DNA from: Cerina litoralis
GTDB lineage: Bacteria; Bacteroidota; Bacteroidia; Flavobacteriales; Flavobacteriaceae
Length of the DNA stretch: 64,000 nt
Direction of reading: 5' to 3'
Assembly (NCBI GenBank): GCA_022008415.1
Contig: JAIRBC010000003.1
Coordinates: 62,001-126,000, forward strand
The notes under the pieces are model-generated. The model did not search any database, was not told the DNA's origin, and saw only the letters and a list, made by a program, of their open reading frames with translations. A program made the translations under genes and the position numbers. Shown piece after piece: positions 45,174 through 55,394 of this stretch (position 1 is the stretch's first letter; every line of letters starts with the position of its first letter).

Positions 45174-47348
45174 ATGTATAAATTGTTTTGTAAAGTAATC
45201 TTCGCAACCTGTGCCTTGCTGATGTTCGGGTGCAAGACATTGGCCCAACAGCAGTTTCAAACGCATGCGGTAAAGGAAGGCGAGACCTTGGAAAGTGTTG
45301 CCAAACACTACAAGGTTACCCCATACAATATCATAAAATATAACAAAGAACTGAAGCAGGGTGAAGCGCTGCAACCCAATACTATTCTGGTAATCCCTGT
45401 AGGTGCGGTAAATACAGTTAGCCCCCAGCCCACTTCGCCCGATGCGGCGAATAAGCAACCCGATGTGGTCATCGTACACGAAGAGCCCATTGGCTTTACC
45501 AAACACAGGGTAAAGAAAAAGGAAACCCTCTATGGAATTGGTCAACGGTACCATATCACGGAAGGTGATATTAAACGATACAATAAGGAGCTTTATTCCA
45601 CGCAGTTAAAAAAGGGTATGGTGCTCACCATTCCCAAATATTTGCGGGTACGTACCGAAGAAAATGTAATCGATGAAGATGATTTTGAAAAATATTCCGT
45701 TCAGCCCAAAGAAACTCGATGGAGTATTGCCAATAAGTACGGTATTTCGGTAGATAGCCTTAAATCCTTAAACCCCGAAATGGGGGAAATTCTATCCATT
45801 GGCCAAGAGCTAAATTTACCCAAATTGCCGGGAAGTACCGTAGAGGATCAAGAAATACAGTTGTACTCTTCCTACACGGTGCCCCCTAAACAGACGTTTT
45901 ACAGTTTGGAAAAGAAAATGGGGGTGACCGAGGAACAGGTAAAAGCACTTAATCCCGAGGTACAACAAAGAGGACTTCAAGAAGGGATGGTCATTAGACT
46001 TCCCAATAAAAAAGCGGATACAACGGCCGTAAATACGGACAATTTTATTTTTTACGAGGTAAAACCAAAGCAGACCGAGTACTCCCTAACCCGGAATCTG
46101 GGGGTTACCTATGCGCAACTTATAGCGTTAAACCCGGATTTAAAGGCGGGTTTAAAGGCGGGGATGGTCTTAAAAATCCCAAAATCCAAACAAGATGGTT
46201 TGGAGGTTAAGAATTCGTTGATTCTGGACAAAATAAATTTGCTCGACAGTATCGATATATTGAACCGACCAAAATTAGTTTTTCTGTTGCCTTTCCGCGC
46301 CAACAACATAGACCTGTCCAATAAGGAAAACGCCGTGGAAACTATTGTAAACCGAACAAGTACCAGGGTGAGCTTGGGATTGTACACCGGAGCTTTGATT
46401 GCGCTAGACTCCATAAAGAAATTGGGGGTCTCGGTAGACGTACGTACTTATGATACCCAATTGGACATCGCCAAGGTCAAGGAGATCCTCTTGAACGAAC
46501 GGTTAAATTCCGTTAGTGCGATCATAGGGCCACTGGATGCTAAATCCCTTGATGAGGTTGCTTTCCGTGCAGCCAATTATCAAGTGCCGGTAATTGCACC
46601 GGTAACCTCCAATAGCGATATTAGTTTGAGTAACGTATTTTTTACGATTCCCACCGATATGGTTTTGCGCAGCAAGATGTTGGACTATATGGGTGGTGTT
46701 TACACCGACCAAAACATAATCGTGATCGCCGATGACAATAACAAGCCGGTGGAGGCTCAAATCCTATCGCGTTTCCCAAGTGCAAAAACCGTACAGTTGA
46801 AGGAAAACCTCTCCTTGGATATCGCCAAATTTACGGATCTGTTGTCCCAGGACGTTGAAAACTGGGTGTTTTTGGAGACGGGTAATTTCAAAGTAATTTC
46901 TAGCGTAAGTTCCATTCTCAATTCCTCTATTTCAGAGGACGTAAAGGTGCGCATGTTTACGACCAATAAAAATAAGGCTTTTGACAATGATGTGATTTCT
47001 AGTGTCCACCTATCTAATCTCAGGTTTACCTACCCTTCCGTAGATCGTGAAATGTCTAACGATTCATTTGTAAGGAGTTACAGAAATCGATTTGGAATGG
47101 ATCCTGATCGCTACGCCATTCGTGGATTTGACGTGACGTATGACGCCTTGTTGAAATTGGCCTACAAGAACAACCTTTTTGAGGCTTCCAAGGTCATTGG
47201 AAAGACAGAGTATAGTGGAAATAAATTTGACTACCACAAAGATTTGGCATCGGGATATTTCAATACGGCGTGTTATATCCTGATGTACGATGCTATGCAC
47301 ATCAAAGAAGTAAAGGAAAATGGGGACGACGTCAAAAGTAACTTATAA
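45174..47348 (+). CDS. LysM-repeat protein fused to a periplasmic-binding-like domain
   Basis: 724 residues from ATG 45174, two bases after the guaA stop; an ATG at 45162 overlaps guaA. A signal peptide (LMFGCKTLAQ) could be cut by either signal peptidase. Five LysM modules follow (about 28-75, 108-155, 172-215, 228-275, 292-337; each with Y/H-V, ET, I/L, NP or YN-K, G-x-L-x-IP). The C-terminal 370 residues resemble a type 1 periplasmic binding protein (VFLLPFRANN, ISAIIGPLDAKSLDEVA, VPVIAPVTSNSD). It probably attaches to peptidoglycan in the periplasm. No transporter permease is nearby. Confidence 0.8.
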   Translation: MYKLFCKVIFATCALLMFGCKTLAQQQFQTHAVKEGETLESVAKHYKVTPYNIIKYNKELKQGEALQPNTILVIPVGAVNTVSPQPTSPDAANKQPDVVIVHEEPIGFTKHRVKKKETLYGIGQRYHITEGDIKRYNKELYSTQLKKGMVLTIPKYLRVRTEENVIDEDDFEKYSVQPKETRWSIANKYGISVDSLKSLNPEMGEILSIGQELNLPKLPGSTVEDQEIQLYSSYTVPPKQTFYSLEKKMGVTEEQVKALNPEVQQRGLQEGMVIRLPNKKADTTAVNTDNFIFYEVKPKQTEYSLTRNLGVTYAQLIALNPDLKAGLKAGMVLKIPKSKQDGLEVKNSLILDKINLLDSIDILNRPKLVFLLPFRANNIDLSNKENAVETIVNRTSTRVSLGLYTGALIALDSIKKLGVSVDVRTYDTQLDIAKVKEILLNERLNSVSAIIGPLDAKSLDEVAFRAANYQVPVIAPVTSNSDISLSNVFFTIPTDMVLRSKMLDYMGGVYTDQNIIVIADDNNKPVEAQILSRFPSAKTVQLKENLSLDIAKFTDLLSQDVENWVFLETGNFKVISSVSSILNSSISEDVKVRMFTTNKNKAFDNDVISSVHLSNLRFTYPSVDREMSNDSFVRSYRNRFGMDPDRYAIRGFDVTYDALLKLAYKNNLFEASKVIGKTEYSGNKFDYHKDLASGYFNTACYILMYDAMHIKEVKENGDDVKSNL

Positions 47349-47730
47349 TGGTGGACTTAGGACTACCTGCGTACATTTACGCTCTGGTAACCAGTTTATT
47401 ACCGATGCACCAATTGATAATAATGGTAAAGGGGAAGCTTTCTCGCCAACGGATACGGTAGCGACCGGATTGGCCAGCTGTATGTTTACCGTTATGGGTA
47501 TCAAGGCCAAAGGTCTGGAGGTTGACCTGACCGGTGCAATTGCCGAGGTTACAAAGCATATGGCCGCAGATCCCAGACGGATATCCAAAATCGAAATTAC
47601 CTTTACACTTCCTTCCGATATTTCCGATAAACATAGAAAAATATTTGAAAACACCGCGAGGACATGCCCCGTTCAACATAGCCTTCATCCAGACATAGAA
47701 AGGGTTATTATTTTTAATTGGGTACAGTAG
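47320..47730 (+). CDS. OsmC family peroxiredoxin-like protein
   Basis: 136 residues. The OsmC fold is shown by the reactive cysteine pair in ATGLASCMFTVMG (Cys about 54) and ARTCPVQHSLHP (Cys about 116), with the SPTDTVATGL lead-in. Members reduce organic hydroperoxides or handle thiol stress. The start overlaps the LysM gene by 29 bases, so translation is coupled. The short N-terminus TSKVTYNGGLRTTCVH matches the usual first strand, which supports the overlap. Confidence 0.9.
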   Translation: MGTTSKVTYNGGLRTTCVHLRSGNQFITDAPIDNNGKGEAFSPTDTVATGLASCMFTVMGIKAKGLEVDLTGAIAEVTKHMAADPRRISKIEITFTLPSDISDKHRKIFENTARTCPVQHSLHPDIERVIIFNWVQ

Positions 47731-47831
47731 GAAATTGGAGACTAGAGACAAGACTTGAACCTCCAATAGTTAAGATTCTATTCTCTATGTTCTATTTTCT
47801 TTTAGCTTTTTACCTTAGCTCTTGAGGTAGC

Positions 47832-49556
47832 TTACCAACTTCCGCCACCACCGCCGCCAAAACCACCGCCTGACGATCCACCGCCGGAGCTACTGCTGCT
47901 CGAAGGGGCACTAACCATGGTGGATTTCATATCCGAAAAAGAACTGTCGAACGATTTTGAAAAACTGTGCATGTTCATAGAAGTACCTGTTGCGACAAAC
48001 CAGTCGGGTGGGGGCAAATTTAAGCTTTCAAATTTTTTCGCCCACTTGTCAAACAACCCAAAAGCCAGGGCGTACCCCATGGTACTTTCAAAATACCCAG
48101 GGTCGTCTTGAAGCAGCATTTTCAGTTTATTTACTTCTGCGACCTTAATGAATTGTTTAAAGCCTTTTAGATCGGATAAAACCCGATCGCCTTCACGATT
48201 CTTTTTTATCATGAATTTGTTCATGAACATTAGGACGACGCAAGTAATCACAATGGCAACCAGGGCCAATGGTCCCCACATAAATAGTCCTATCGCACCT
48301 AATAGGATCGTTGCTAGTATTAGGACTACATAGGTAATTGTTTGCACCTTGTCCGATTTGGCTTCATAAAAAGGTCTGGCATCTTTTTTTAATTGCAATC
48401 CCGCACTGGAAATGGTTTTGTAAAACTTGTTTTTTAAACTACTTATCAAGATTTCTGTTGAATCATCACCACTTCCCTTGCCGAACAGTCCTTCGAAAAT
48501 TTCAACTTGATATGCAGGTAAACCCTCTGGCAGTGGCTTAAGCTGGATAAGTTTGGTATCTTTTTTACCGAACAACCCCGATTTCGGGATTTCCTCCATC
48601 CTTAAAAATCCCTTATAACCCCAATAGGGGATTAAAGAGATAAGATCGGAGGTATCTTGCTTATCATCGATAAGAAAACCTACCATGGCGGGATCCATAT
48701 TCTCCGGCGGGTAATAACTCGTTGTTGCAATAACACGGTTGTCCTTGCCAAATTTTCTCCATACCCGATAGAATGCCACGATCATTATGCCTAACAGGAA
48801 TACCCACCCGTATTTGTCCCAGAATGGCCAAAAAGGTTTAATTTCTGCAACGGAATTCGATGGCAGATCTATAAGAACGGTGACACTCTGCCCTTCGTGT
48901 GATACGTAGCCGTCCCTGCTAACACCAGAAAGTGTGTTTCCATCGTATAAAAGTTTAAAATCCTCTGTACGTTCAGAATTGCCCCGGCCGCCCGAGTACA
49001 CAAAGCAATTGTCCTCGCTCAGGACAATACCTTCCGGCGCGTGAATCGTAAAATCTATTTTTTGAAAATAAGTGTCCCATCCGTCGGGTTTGATATTCCA
49101 GTAAAATTGAATTTTGTCCTTCCCGAAAAGGAAGGCATTGTGGACCCGATATCTAATTTCGTAGTGCTGCGGCCCCGTAAGCGTTATATCTTTGTCCCCA
49201 ATTTTTAGGGTTAGATAATCCTCCATTTTTTGGACAAAATTGAAGGGCGCATCAAATTTATGGCCCGGCACTTCGATATGGTCGATCTTGATTTTTCTTT
49301 TGGTGCTTGTCCCGCTAGAATCGACTAAATCGTACTCGGTCAGTATTTTTCGGTATATCCCATGCTTGCCGACGTTAAAGTCGACGTCATAATTTTCCAC
49401 GACATCAAAATAACCTTCCTTTTTAATTTGGATGTCTACCTTGTAATTGGTAACCGTAAAATCTGGTGGAAAGACACTGGAGTGATCGTCTTGCGATTTA
49501 CCTGCGGCAGCACAAAGGAAGGTTAGTAGAAGTAGGATTTTTTTCATGGACTTCAT
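47832..49556 (-). CDS. DUF2207 membrane protein with glycine-rich tail
   Basis: 574 residues; the ATG at 49547 (residue 4) is an equally good start. A signal peptide (LLTFLCAAAGKSQ) is followed by the extracytoplasmic DUF2207 domain (about 28-240), a membrane helix (WVFLLGIMIVAFYRVW, about 252), a cytoplasmic stretch and two more helices near 410-450. The C-terminus is a Ser/Gly run ending GGGGGSW. It is ten bases downstream of lemA on the same strand, an arrangement common in bacteria. Function unknown; a role in envelope stress or quality control has been suggested for such pairs. Confidence 0.87.
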   Translation of the reverse strand: MKSMKKILLLLTFLCAAAGKSQDDHSSVFPPDFTVTNYKVDIQIKKEGYFDVVENYDVDFNVGKHGIYRKILTEYDLVDSSGTSTKRKIKIDHIEVPGHKFDAPFNFVQKMEDYLTLKIGDKDITLTGPQHYEIRYRVHNAFLFGKDKIQFYWNIKPDGWDTYFQKIDFTIHAPEGIVLSEDNCFVYSGGRGNSERTEDFKLLYDGNTLSGVSRDGYVSHEGQSVTVLIDLPSNSVAEIKPFWPFWDKYGWVFLLGIMIVAFYRVWRKFGKDNRVIATTSYYPPENMDPAMVGFLIDDKQDTSDLISLIPYWGYKGFLRMEEIPKSGLFGKKDTKLIQLKPLPEGLPAYQVEIFEGLFGKGSGDDSTEILISSLKNKFYKTISSAGLQLKKDARPFYEAKSDKVQTITYVVLILATILLGAIGLFMWGPLALVAIVITCVVLMFMNKFMIKKNREGDRVLSDLKGFKQFIKVAEVNKLKMLLQDDPGYFESTMGYALAFGLFDKWAKKFESLNLPPPDWFVATGTSMNMHSFSKSFDSSFSDMKSTMVSAPSSSSSSGGGSSGGGFGGGGGGSW

Positions 49557-49566
49557 TAAAGCCTGT

Positions 49567-50127
49567 TTAAGAGAAATCTACCTTAACGTTAGATCTTGCG
49601 GCCTCCTCTGCCTCAAAGAAATTGAAATGTTGGTAATTGAACATACCGGCAAACAAGGCTCCCGGAATGCTTTCCCCATAGGTGTTGTTTTCCCTAACGG
49701 ACCCGTTGTAATAGCGGCGGCTTCGCTCCAGATTCTCTTCGATCAAGTTTAGTTTCTCCTGCAGGTCAAGAAAATTGGTATTTGCCTTTAGATCGGGATA
49801 AGCTTCCCCTAGCGCAAAAATACTTCGAAGGCTCTGCTGTAGTTGGTTCTCTGCCTTTATCTTGGCATTGATGTCATCGCTGGGGACCTGCATTGCCGAA
49901 TTGCGGGCCTTGATTACATCCTCCAAGGTAGATTTTTCGTGTTTGGCATATCCTTTTACCGTTTCTACTAAATTGGGAATTAGGTCATAGCGACGTTTTA
50001 AAGCCACATCGATATTGCTCCACGCATCTTTTACCAGGTTCCTATTTTTGGCGAATCGGTTAAAAATTCCAACTATAAATACCACGAGGAACAGTATAAT
50101 GCCAAGAAAAATCAATAAAAAGGTCAT
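49567..50127 (-). CDS. lemA: LemA family protein
   Basis: 186 residues. One N-terminal membrane helix (FLLIFLGIILFLVVFIVGIF) is followed by a helical domain with the family signature VKDAWSNIDVALKRRYDLIPNLVETVKGYAKHE, then NFLDLQEKLNLIEENLERSRRYYNGSVRENNTYGESIPG. It is anchored in the inner membrane with the bundle probably outside. Cotranscribed with the DUF2207 gene. Its biochemical role is not known. Confidence 0.93.
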   Translation of the reverse strand: MTFLLIFLGIILFLVVFIVGIFNRFAKNRNLVKDAWSNIDVALKRRYDLIPNLVETVKGYAKHEKSTLEDVIKARNSAMQVPSDDINAKIKAENQLQQSLRSIFALGEAYPDLKANTNFLDLQEKLNLIEENLERSRRYYNGSVRENNTYGESIPGALFAGMFNYQHFNFFEAEEAARSNVKVDFS

Positions 50128-50410
50128 AGCGATATGGTTTAGTGTTTATTCGTGTACTAAAATACCGAATTTTTTGCGCCTAGGGAAGATTCAGGGAAAT
50201 TTTTACTTGGAGTATTTTTTGCGGATCTCCTACTGCGTTGCGGTCCATTTTGTCAGGAAAAGCACCCCTATTTGGGAATGTTTTTTTGATGGGAGCACTA
50301 TGGCACTGGAAATGGGAATTACTAGTTCTATACATGTTTTTTTATTTTCTTCTAAAACATCTTCAGTCCATTAATTCGCCTACATCTAACATATATTCCT
50401 ATATTTATCG

Positions 50411-52088
50411 ATGAATGTGATGAAAATGAGAAGATTTTTTTTTATTTCCCTGGTATTGCTAGTACCGACCTTAACCGTACTCTTAGGTTGCAACCATAAG
50501 AAGGGGGATAACCATCATGGTGCCGATACTGCCGATATCATCATTTATGGGGGCACCTCTGCAGCGGTTATTGCCGCTGTAGAAGCGAGAAAATCGGGGA
50601 AATCCGTTATTGTTGTATCGCCCGATAAACATTTGGGAGGACTCACTTCTGGTGGATTGGGATATACCGATACCGGTGACAAGAGTGTTATCGGGGGATT
50701 GGCAAGGGAATTTTACCATAGATTATGGCAACATTATAATAGTGATGAAGCCTGGCAATGGCAGAAAAAGGAAGAGTATGGCAATAAAGGGCAAGGGACC
50801 GTTGCCATTGATGGGGAGAACAGGACCATGTGGATTTTTGAACCCCACGTGGCGGAAAAAGTGTTCGAGGACCTCGTTGAGGAATACGATATCCGGGTAG
50901 AAAGGAATGAATGGCTGAACAGGGAAGATGGGGTAATAAAGCACAACGGAAAAATACAATCGATTACTACCTTATCCGGGAAGACCTTTTCCGGAAAAAT
51001 ATTTTTGGATGCTACTTATGAAGGAGACCTAATGGCTGCTGCCGGGGTAAGCTATCACGTGGGTCGTGAGGGCCGAGATGTTTACGGGGAAGAATGGAAC
51101 GGCGTACAAACGGGGGTGCTGCACCATGGCCACTATTTTAAATCCGATATTTCGCCCTACGTAGTTCCCGGTGATTCCAGTAGTGGCATTTTACCCGGAG
51201 TTTCGGACCAAGATCCGGGAGAGAAATACAGTGGTGACGACAAGATACAAGCGTATTGTTTTAGGACGTGTATGACCGATTTTGAACCCAATAAGGTGCC
51301 GTTTCCAAAACCAGAGGGATATGATCCCGTGCAATATGAGTTGTTGGCAAGGGTTTTTGATACGGGCCGGAAAGATTGGTTCAATAAATTCGACCCGATC
51401 CCCAATCATAAGACCGATACCAATAACCACGGTCCCTTTAGCAGCGATTATATAGGAATGAACTACGACTATCCGGAAGCTACCTACGAAAGGCGCAAGG
51501 AAATAATAAAAGAGCACGAACAGTATCAAAAGGGACTTTTGTGGTTTGTTGCCAACGACCCAAGGGTTCCTATGGACATACAGACCGCAATGCAAAAATG
51601 GGGATTGGCAAAGGACGAATTTGTGGACAATGACAACTGGCCCCATCAATTGTACGTAAGGGAGGCGCGAAGAATGATGGGGGATTTTATAATGACGGAA
51701 AACGAATTATTAAAGCGTAGGGCCACTCCAAGGCCAGTCGGTATGGGGTCCTATGGTATGGACTCCCACAACGTGCAGCGATATATAAAACCGGACGGTT
51801 TTGTGCAGAACGAAGGGGACATCGGGGTGAGTACTAATGGTCCTTATTCCATATCCTATGGTTCCTTGATTCCAAAAAAGGAGGAATGCGAAAACTTATT
51901 GGTACCGGTGTGTGTCTTCCAGTCATATCGCTTTTGGATCGATCCGCATGGAACCCGTATTTATGATCCTAGGACAGTCAGCTGCAGCAGCAGCGGTTTT
52001 GGCCATTGATCATGGAGGGGCTGTCCAAGATGTCGATTACAATAAATTAAAGGAAGTTCTTTTAAAGCAGGGCCAAATCGTAAATTAG
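50411..52088 (+). pseudogene. FAD-dependent oxidoreductase gene with a frameshift near its 3' end
   Basis: The first frame encodes 532 residues: a lipoprotein-type signal ending LLGC, the FAD dinucleotide fold IIIYGGTSAAVIAAVEARKSG, HLGGLTSGGLG and FLDATYEGDLMAAAGV, as in the FAD_oxidored family sometimes called xanthan lyase-like. At about 51917 the reading leaves the family pattern. Reading one base later restores [15 protein letters not shown], then [16 protein letters not shown] and a stop at 52086-52088. Loss of two bases (one CT) from a TCTCT run explains this. The remaining sequence is intact, so the event is recent or a sequencing error. As read, the last 56 codons are replaced by 39 unrelated ones. 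Confidence 0.82.
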
Positions 52089-52095
52089 ACCTTAT

Positions 52096-52599
52096 TTAAA
52101 CTAACCCCCTTTTCCCCAATTCCACGATTTCCAGATTTTTTATTTCCTCCCCATCAATTTCGAACCTTAGCATGGTTCTCACTTGGTGAAATCCGTGTTT
52201 GCCACAGGCACCTGGGTTCATGTGCAATAAGTTCAACTTTTTATCCCACATCACCTTCAATATATGCGAATGACCAGTGATAAATAGCTTGGGCGGATTA
52301 TTTTTTATTTCCGCCCGTATACGTGGGTTGTATTTATTGGGATAACCCCCGATATGGGTGATCCAAACATCTACTTTTTCGCAATAGAACCGATTGTCCA
52401 AGGGGAATTCCATCTGGGTTTTGGAGTCATCTATATTGCCGTAAACGGCCCTTAATGGTTTGATGGTCCTGAGCTTGTCCGCTACCTCCAAAGGCCCAAT
52501 ATCCCCTGCATGCCATATTTCGTCGGCCTGTTTGGCGTATTTGAGGATGGTATCGTCAATATGGCCGTGGGTATCGGAAAGAAGGAGGATTTTGGTCAC
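52096..52599 (-). CDS. YfcE-type metallophosphoesterase
   Basis: 167 residues. Calcineurin-like metal motifs are in order: LLLSDTHGHID (Asp9, His11), EIWHAGDIGP, AVYGNIDD and the C-terminal FITGHSHILKV, then NPGACG. The size and layout match the YfcE/MJ0936 phosphodiesterase group. The substrate in the cell is unknown; family enzymes hydrolyse phosphodiesters in vitro. It converges with the FAD oxidoreductase gene and has its own unit. Confidence 0.9.
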   Translation of the reverse strand: MTKILLLSDTHGHIDDTILKYAKQADEIWHAGDIGPLEVADKLRTIKPLRAVYGNIDDSKTQMEFPLDNRFYCEKVDVWITHIGGYPNKYNPRIRAEIKNNPPKLFITGHSHILKVMWDKKLNLLHMNPGACGKHGFHQVRTMLRFEIDGEEIKNLEIVELGKRGLV

Positions 52600-52689
52600 G
52601 TTTTATTGTTTGGTTTGCCGTAGAGACGCAATGCATTGTATCTGTACAGCGTGATATTTATTATTTCTTGTTTCGGGTTTACAATTTTG

Positions 52690-52717
52690 AAACTAGAAAC
52701 TAGAAACTAGAAACTAG
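52690..52717. repeat. Four tandem copies of AAACTAG
   Basis: A perfect 7-bp unit repeated four times between the phosphoesterase gene and truA. It is too short and regular for a CRISPR. Similar word-like runs occur in other spacers of this window (5345-5400, 52765-52840, 57245-57290, 60340-60380), each with different words. Confidence 0.85.
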
Positions 52718-52882
52718 AATTTTTTCTCGCCTACTGCACCCGAAAATTATAGGGATTTCAACTTTTTTAGTCTTGGGTCTTGATGCCTGGATCTTGGTTC
52801 CCGGATCCATTTTCTATTCTCTATTTTCTTTATTCTTGATAGGAACAAGTATCTTTGTCCCTTACAAAAATAGCCCTTTCGA

Positions 52883-53635
52883 TTGAGATATTTTATCGAC
52901 TTTTCTTATTTTGGAGCTTCCTATCACGGGTGGCAACGGCAGCCGAATGCCAATACAGTGCAACAGGTTTTGGAAGGGGCGCTTTCTACCCTTTTGCAGG
53001 ATAACACGACCCTTGTGGGGGCAGGTAGAACGGATACCGGGGTACATGCCATGCAGATGATCGCCCATTTTGACTGTGTTGGCCTAGAAAATATTGAACA
53101 CTTAATTTATCGCTTAAATGCATTTTTGCCAAACGATATTGCTGTAAATAAAATATTCAGGGTAAGGGATGATGCCCATGCACGGTTCGATGCAGTGCAA
53201 CGCACCTACATGTACTGGATCGTTCGGAAAAAGAATCCCTTTTATAGGGATAGGGCGCATTACGTAAAGCATCCTTTGGATGTAGAACTAATGAAACAAG
53301 GAGCATCCATTTTACTAGAACAAACGGATTTTGAGTGTTTTTCCAAGTCCAATACCGATGTTAAAACCTATCGATGCACGATAAAATCGGCGAAGTGGGA
53401 ATGCGACGGGGAAAAGTTGATTTTTGAGATAACCGCGGACCGATTTTTGAGAAATATGGTACGGGCCATCACGGGGACATTGTTAGATTTAGGTCTGGGA
53501 AAATCTAATTTGGACAATTTGGAGGCTATTATTAAAAGCAAGGATAGAAGCCGTGCTGGAGCTTCGGTCCCTGCAAAAGGGTTATATTTGACAAAGGTTT
53601 TATACCCAAGGAATATTTATGTCACAAAAGGTTAA
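52883..53635 (+). CDS. truA: tRNA pseudouridine(38-40) synthase TruA
   Basis: 250 residues from a TTG start directly before RYFIDFSYFGASYHGWQRQPNANTVQQ. The catalytic Asp51 lies in GAGRTDTGVHA. The C-terminal half has ADRFLRNMVRAITGTLLDLG, the usual family ending. It converts uridines 38-40 of tRNA anticodon arms. The stop overlaps the next gene's start by 17 bases, so truA and the ABC exporter are cotranscribed. Confidence 0.94.
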   Translation: MRYFIDFSYFGASYHGWQRQPNANTVQQVLEGALSTLLQDNTTLVGAGRTDTGVHAMQMIAHFDCVGLENIEHLIYRLNAFLPNDIAVNKIFRVRDDAHARFDAVQRTYMYWIVRKKNPFYRDRAHYVKHPLDVELMKQGASILLEQTDFECFSKSNTDVKTYRCTIKSAKWECDGEKLIFEITADRFLRNMVRAITGTLLDLGLGKSNLDNLEAIIKSKDRSRAGASVPAKGLYLTKVLYPRNIYVTKG

Positions 53636-55394
53636 AGAAGAAGGAAAAGCATTCGATTTCGGTCTGTTCAGAAGGTTGTTAAAGTACACCCGGCCGTACT
53701 TGATCACCTTTTACGGGGTGGCGTTTGCGGCGATACTTTTATCTGGCTTTGCGGTATTGACCCCCGTTATCGTGGGGAAGATCGTTGACGGAGCGATAAA
53801 GATGAAGGATGGAGGACTGTTGTTGGGCCTTACCTTGGCGCTGATAGGGGTCTTGCTGGGCCAGGTTTTGAGCCAGTTGTCCTTTAACTACTACGCCAAT
53901 TGGTTGGGAGAAATGGTGATCAAGGATGTGCGCATCGACCTTTTCAAGAAAATGCTAGGTTTTAAGATGAAATACTTTGACAGCTCCTCCATCGGGGTGT
54001 TGGTGACGCGTGCGGTTGCCGATATGCAGCGAATAGGTGAAATCTTTAGCCAAGGTTTTTTTGTTATTATTTCGGATTTGTTGAAAATGTTTGTGGCCGC
54101 CGGGGTTATGCTGTGGATCAATTGGAAATTGGCCTTCATCGTTTTCGGGTTACTGCCTCTCATTATGTATGCAACCCGGTTGTTTCAGAGAGCTATGAAA
54201 TTTGCATTTACCGATGTTCGGGGACAAGTGTCCAATCTCAATTCCTTTGTACAGGAGCGTATCTCGGGGATAAAAATAGTTCAACTGTTTACCAGGGAGA
54301 AAATAGAAAGTGAGAAGTTTAGAAAGATCAACGAAATGCACCAAAACGCATGGTTGAGGACGGTATGGTACAATTCTATCTTTTTTCCCGTAGCCGAAAT
54401 AGTCTCATCTATCGCCATTGGATTGATCGTTTGGTACGTGGGATTACAAAACGTGGAAAGTATCGGTAAGGAAGAATTTGGGACAATTTTCACCTTTATC
54501 ATGCTGTCTGATATTCTGTTTAGGCCCTTACGGCAAATAGCCGATAAATTCAACACCCTGCAAATGGGCATGGTGGCCGCAAACCGGGTGTTCCGGATTC
54601 TCGATACCGATAGCCAAATCGAAGACAATGGCACGCTGACCGCGAAAGACGTGAAGGGAAAAATCGAATTCTCCGAGGTTCGGTTTGGTTATTTACAGGA
54701 TGAGGAAGTACTTCACGGCGTTTCTTTTGCGGTAGAACCCGGACAAACCGTGGCCATTGTAGGGGCCACAGGCGCCGGGAAATCTACGATCATCAATTTG
54801 TTGAACCGGTTCTATGAAATAAATTCGGGAGCCATTTTGGTCGATGGAATCGACATAAAGGAATATAAACTTTCGTTTCTACGTGACAAAATCGCCGTTG
54901 TTCTACAGGATGTGTTTTTGTTCGCCGATACGATCGCAAACAATATTTCATTGAATAAAGAAGCGGTCCCTATAGAAAATATCGAAAACGCTGCCAAAGA
55001 AATCGGCGTTCACTATTTTATAAGTAGTTTGCCAGGGGGCTACCGCTATAATGTAAAGGAGCGCGGTACCATGTTGTCTAGTGGGCAACGCCAATTGATC
55101 GCCTTTTTAAGGGCGTACGTGAGTAATCCGAGTATTTTGGTCTTGGATGAGGCGACCTCTTCGGTAGACACCTATTCCGAGCAATTGATACAAAGGGCCA
55201 CCGACAAAATTACCCAGGGGCGTACCTCGATAATAATTGCCCATCGTTTGGCTACCATAAAAAAAGCCGATAAGATTTTGGTAATGGATGCAGGTGAGAT
55301 AATAGAAACCGGTACCCACAAGGAGTTGTTAAAAAAAGGCGGATACTATAGAGACCTGTACGAAGCGCAGTTTTTGGCCGAGGAAGTTGCTTGA
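53619..55394 (+). CDS. MsbA-like ABC exporter (permease-ATPase fusion)
   Basis: 591 residues. An N-terminal six-helix ABC transmembrane domain (about 25-320) precedes a nucleotide-binding domain: Walker A GATGAGKST (about 381), Q-loop VVLQDVFLF, signature LSSGQRQL (about 486), Walker B ILVLDEATSSVD (about 507) and the H-loop IIIAHRLATI. It is a half-transporter working as a dimer, perhaps for lipids or drugs. It overlaps truA. Its stop codon directly abuts that of cdaA on the other strand, so no spacer exists between the two convergent genes. Confidence 0.9.
   Translation: MSQKVKEEGKAFDFGLFRRLLKYTRPYLITFYGVAFAAILLSGFAVLTPVIVGKIVDGAIKMKDGGLLLGLTLALIGVLLGQVLSQLSFNYYANWLGEMVIKDVRIDLFKKMLGFKMKYFDSSSIGVLVTRAVADMQRIGEIFSQGFFVIISDLLKMFVAAGVMLWINWKLAFIVFGLLPLIMYATRLFQRAMKFAFTDVRGQVSNLNSFVQERISGIKIVQLFTREKIESEKFRKINEMHQNAWLRTVWYNSIFFPVAEIVSSIAIGLIVWYVGLQNVESIGKEEFGTIFTFIMLSDILFRPLRQIADKFNTLQMGMVAANRVFRILDTDSQIEDNGTLTAKDVKGKIEFSEVRFGYLQDEEVLHGVSFAVEPGQTVAIVGATGAGKSTIINLLNRFYEINSGAILVDGIDIKEYKLSFLRDKIAVVLQDVFLFADTIANNISLNKEAVPIENIENAAKEIGVHYFISSLPGGYRYNVKERGTMLSSGQRQLIAFLRAYVSNPSILVLDEATSSVDTYSEQLIQRATDKITQGRTSIIIAHRLATIKKADKILVMDAGEIIETGTHKELLKKGGYYRDLYEAQFLAEEVA

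Noticed and set aside
52690..52717. Possible CRISPR-like array
   Set aside because: The unit is 7 bp with no spacers; a simple tandem repeat.
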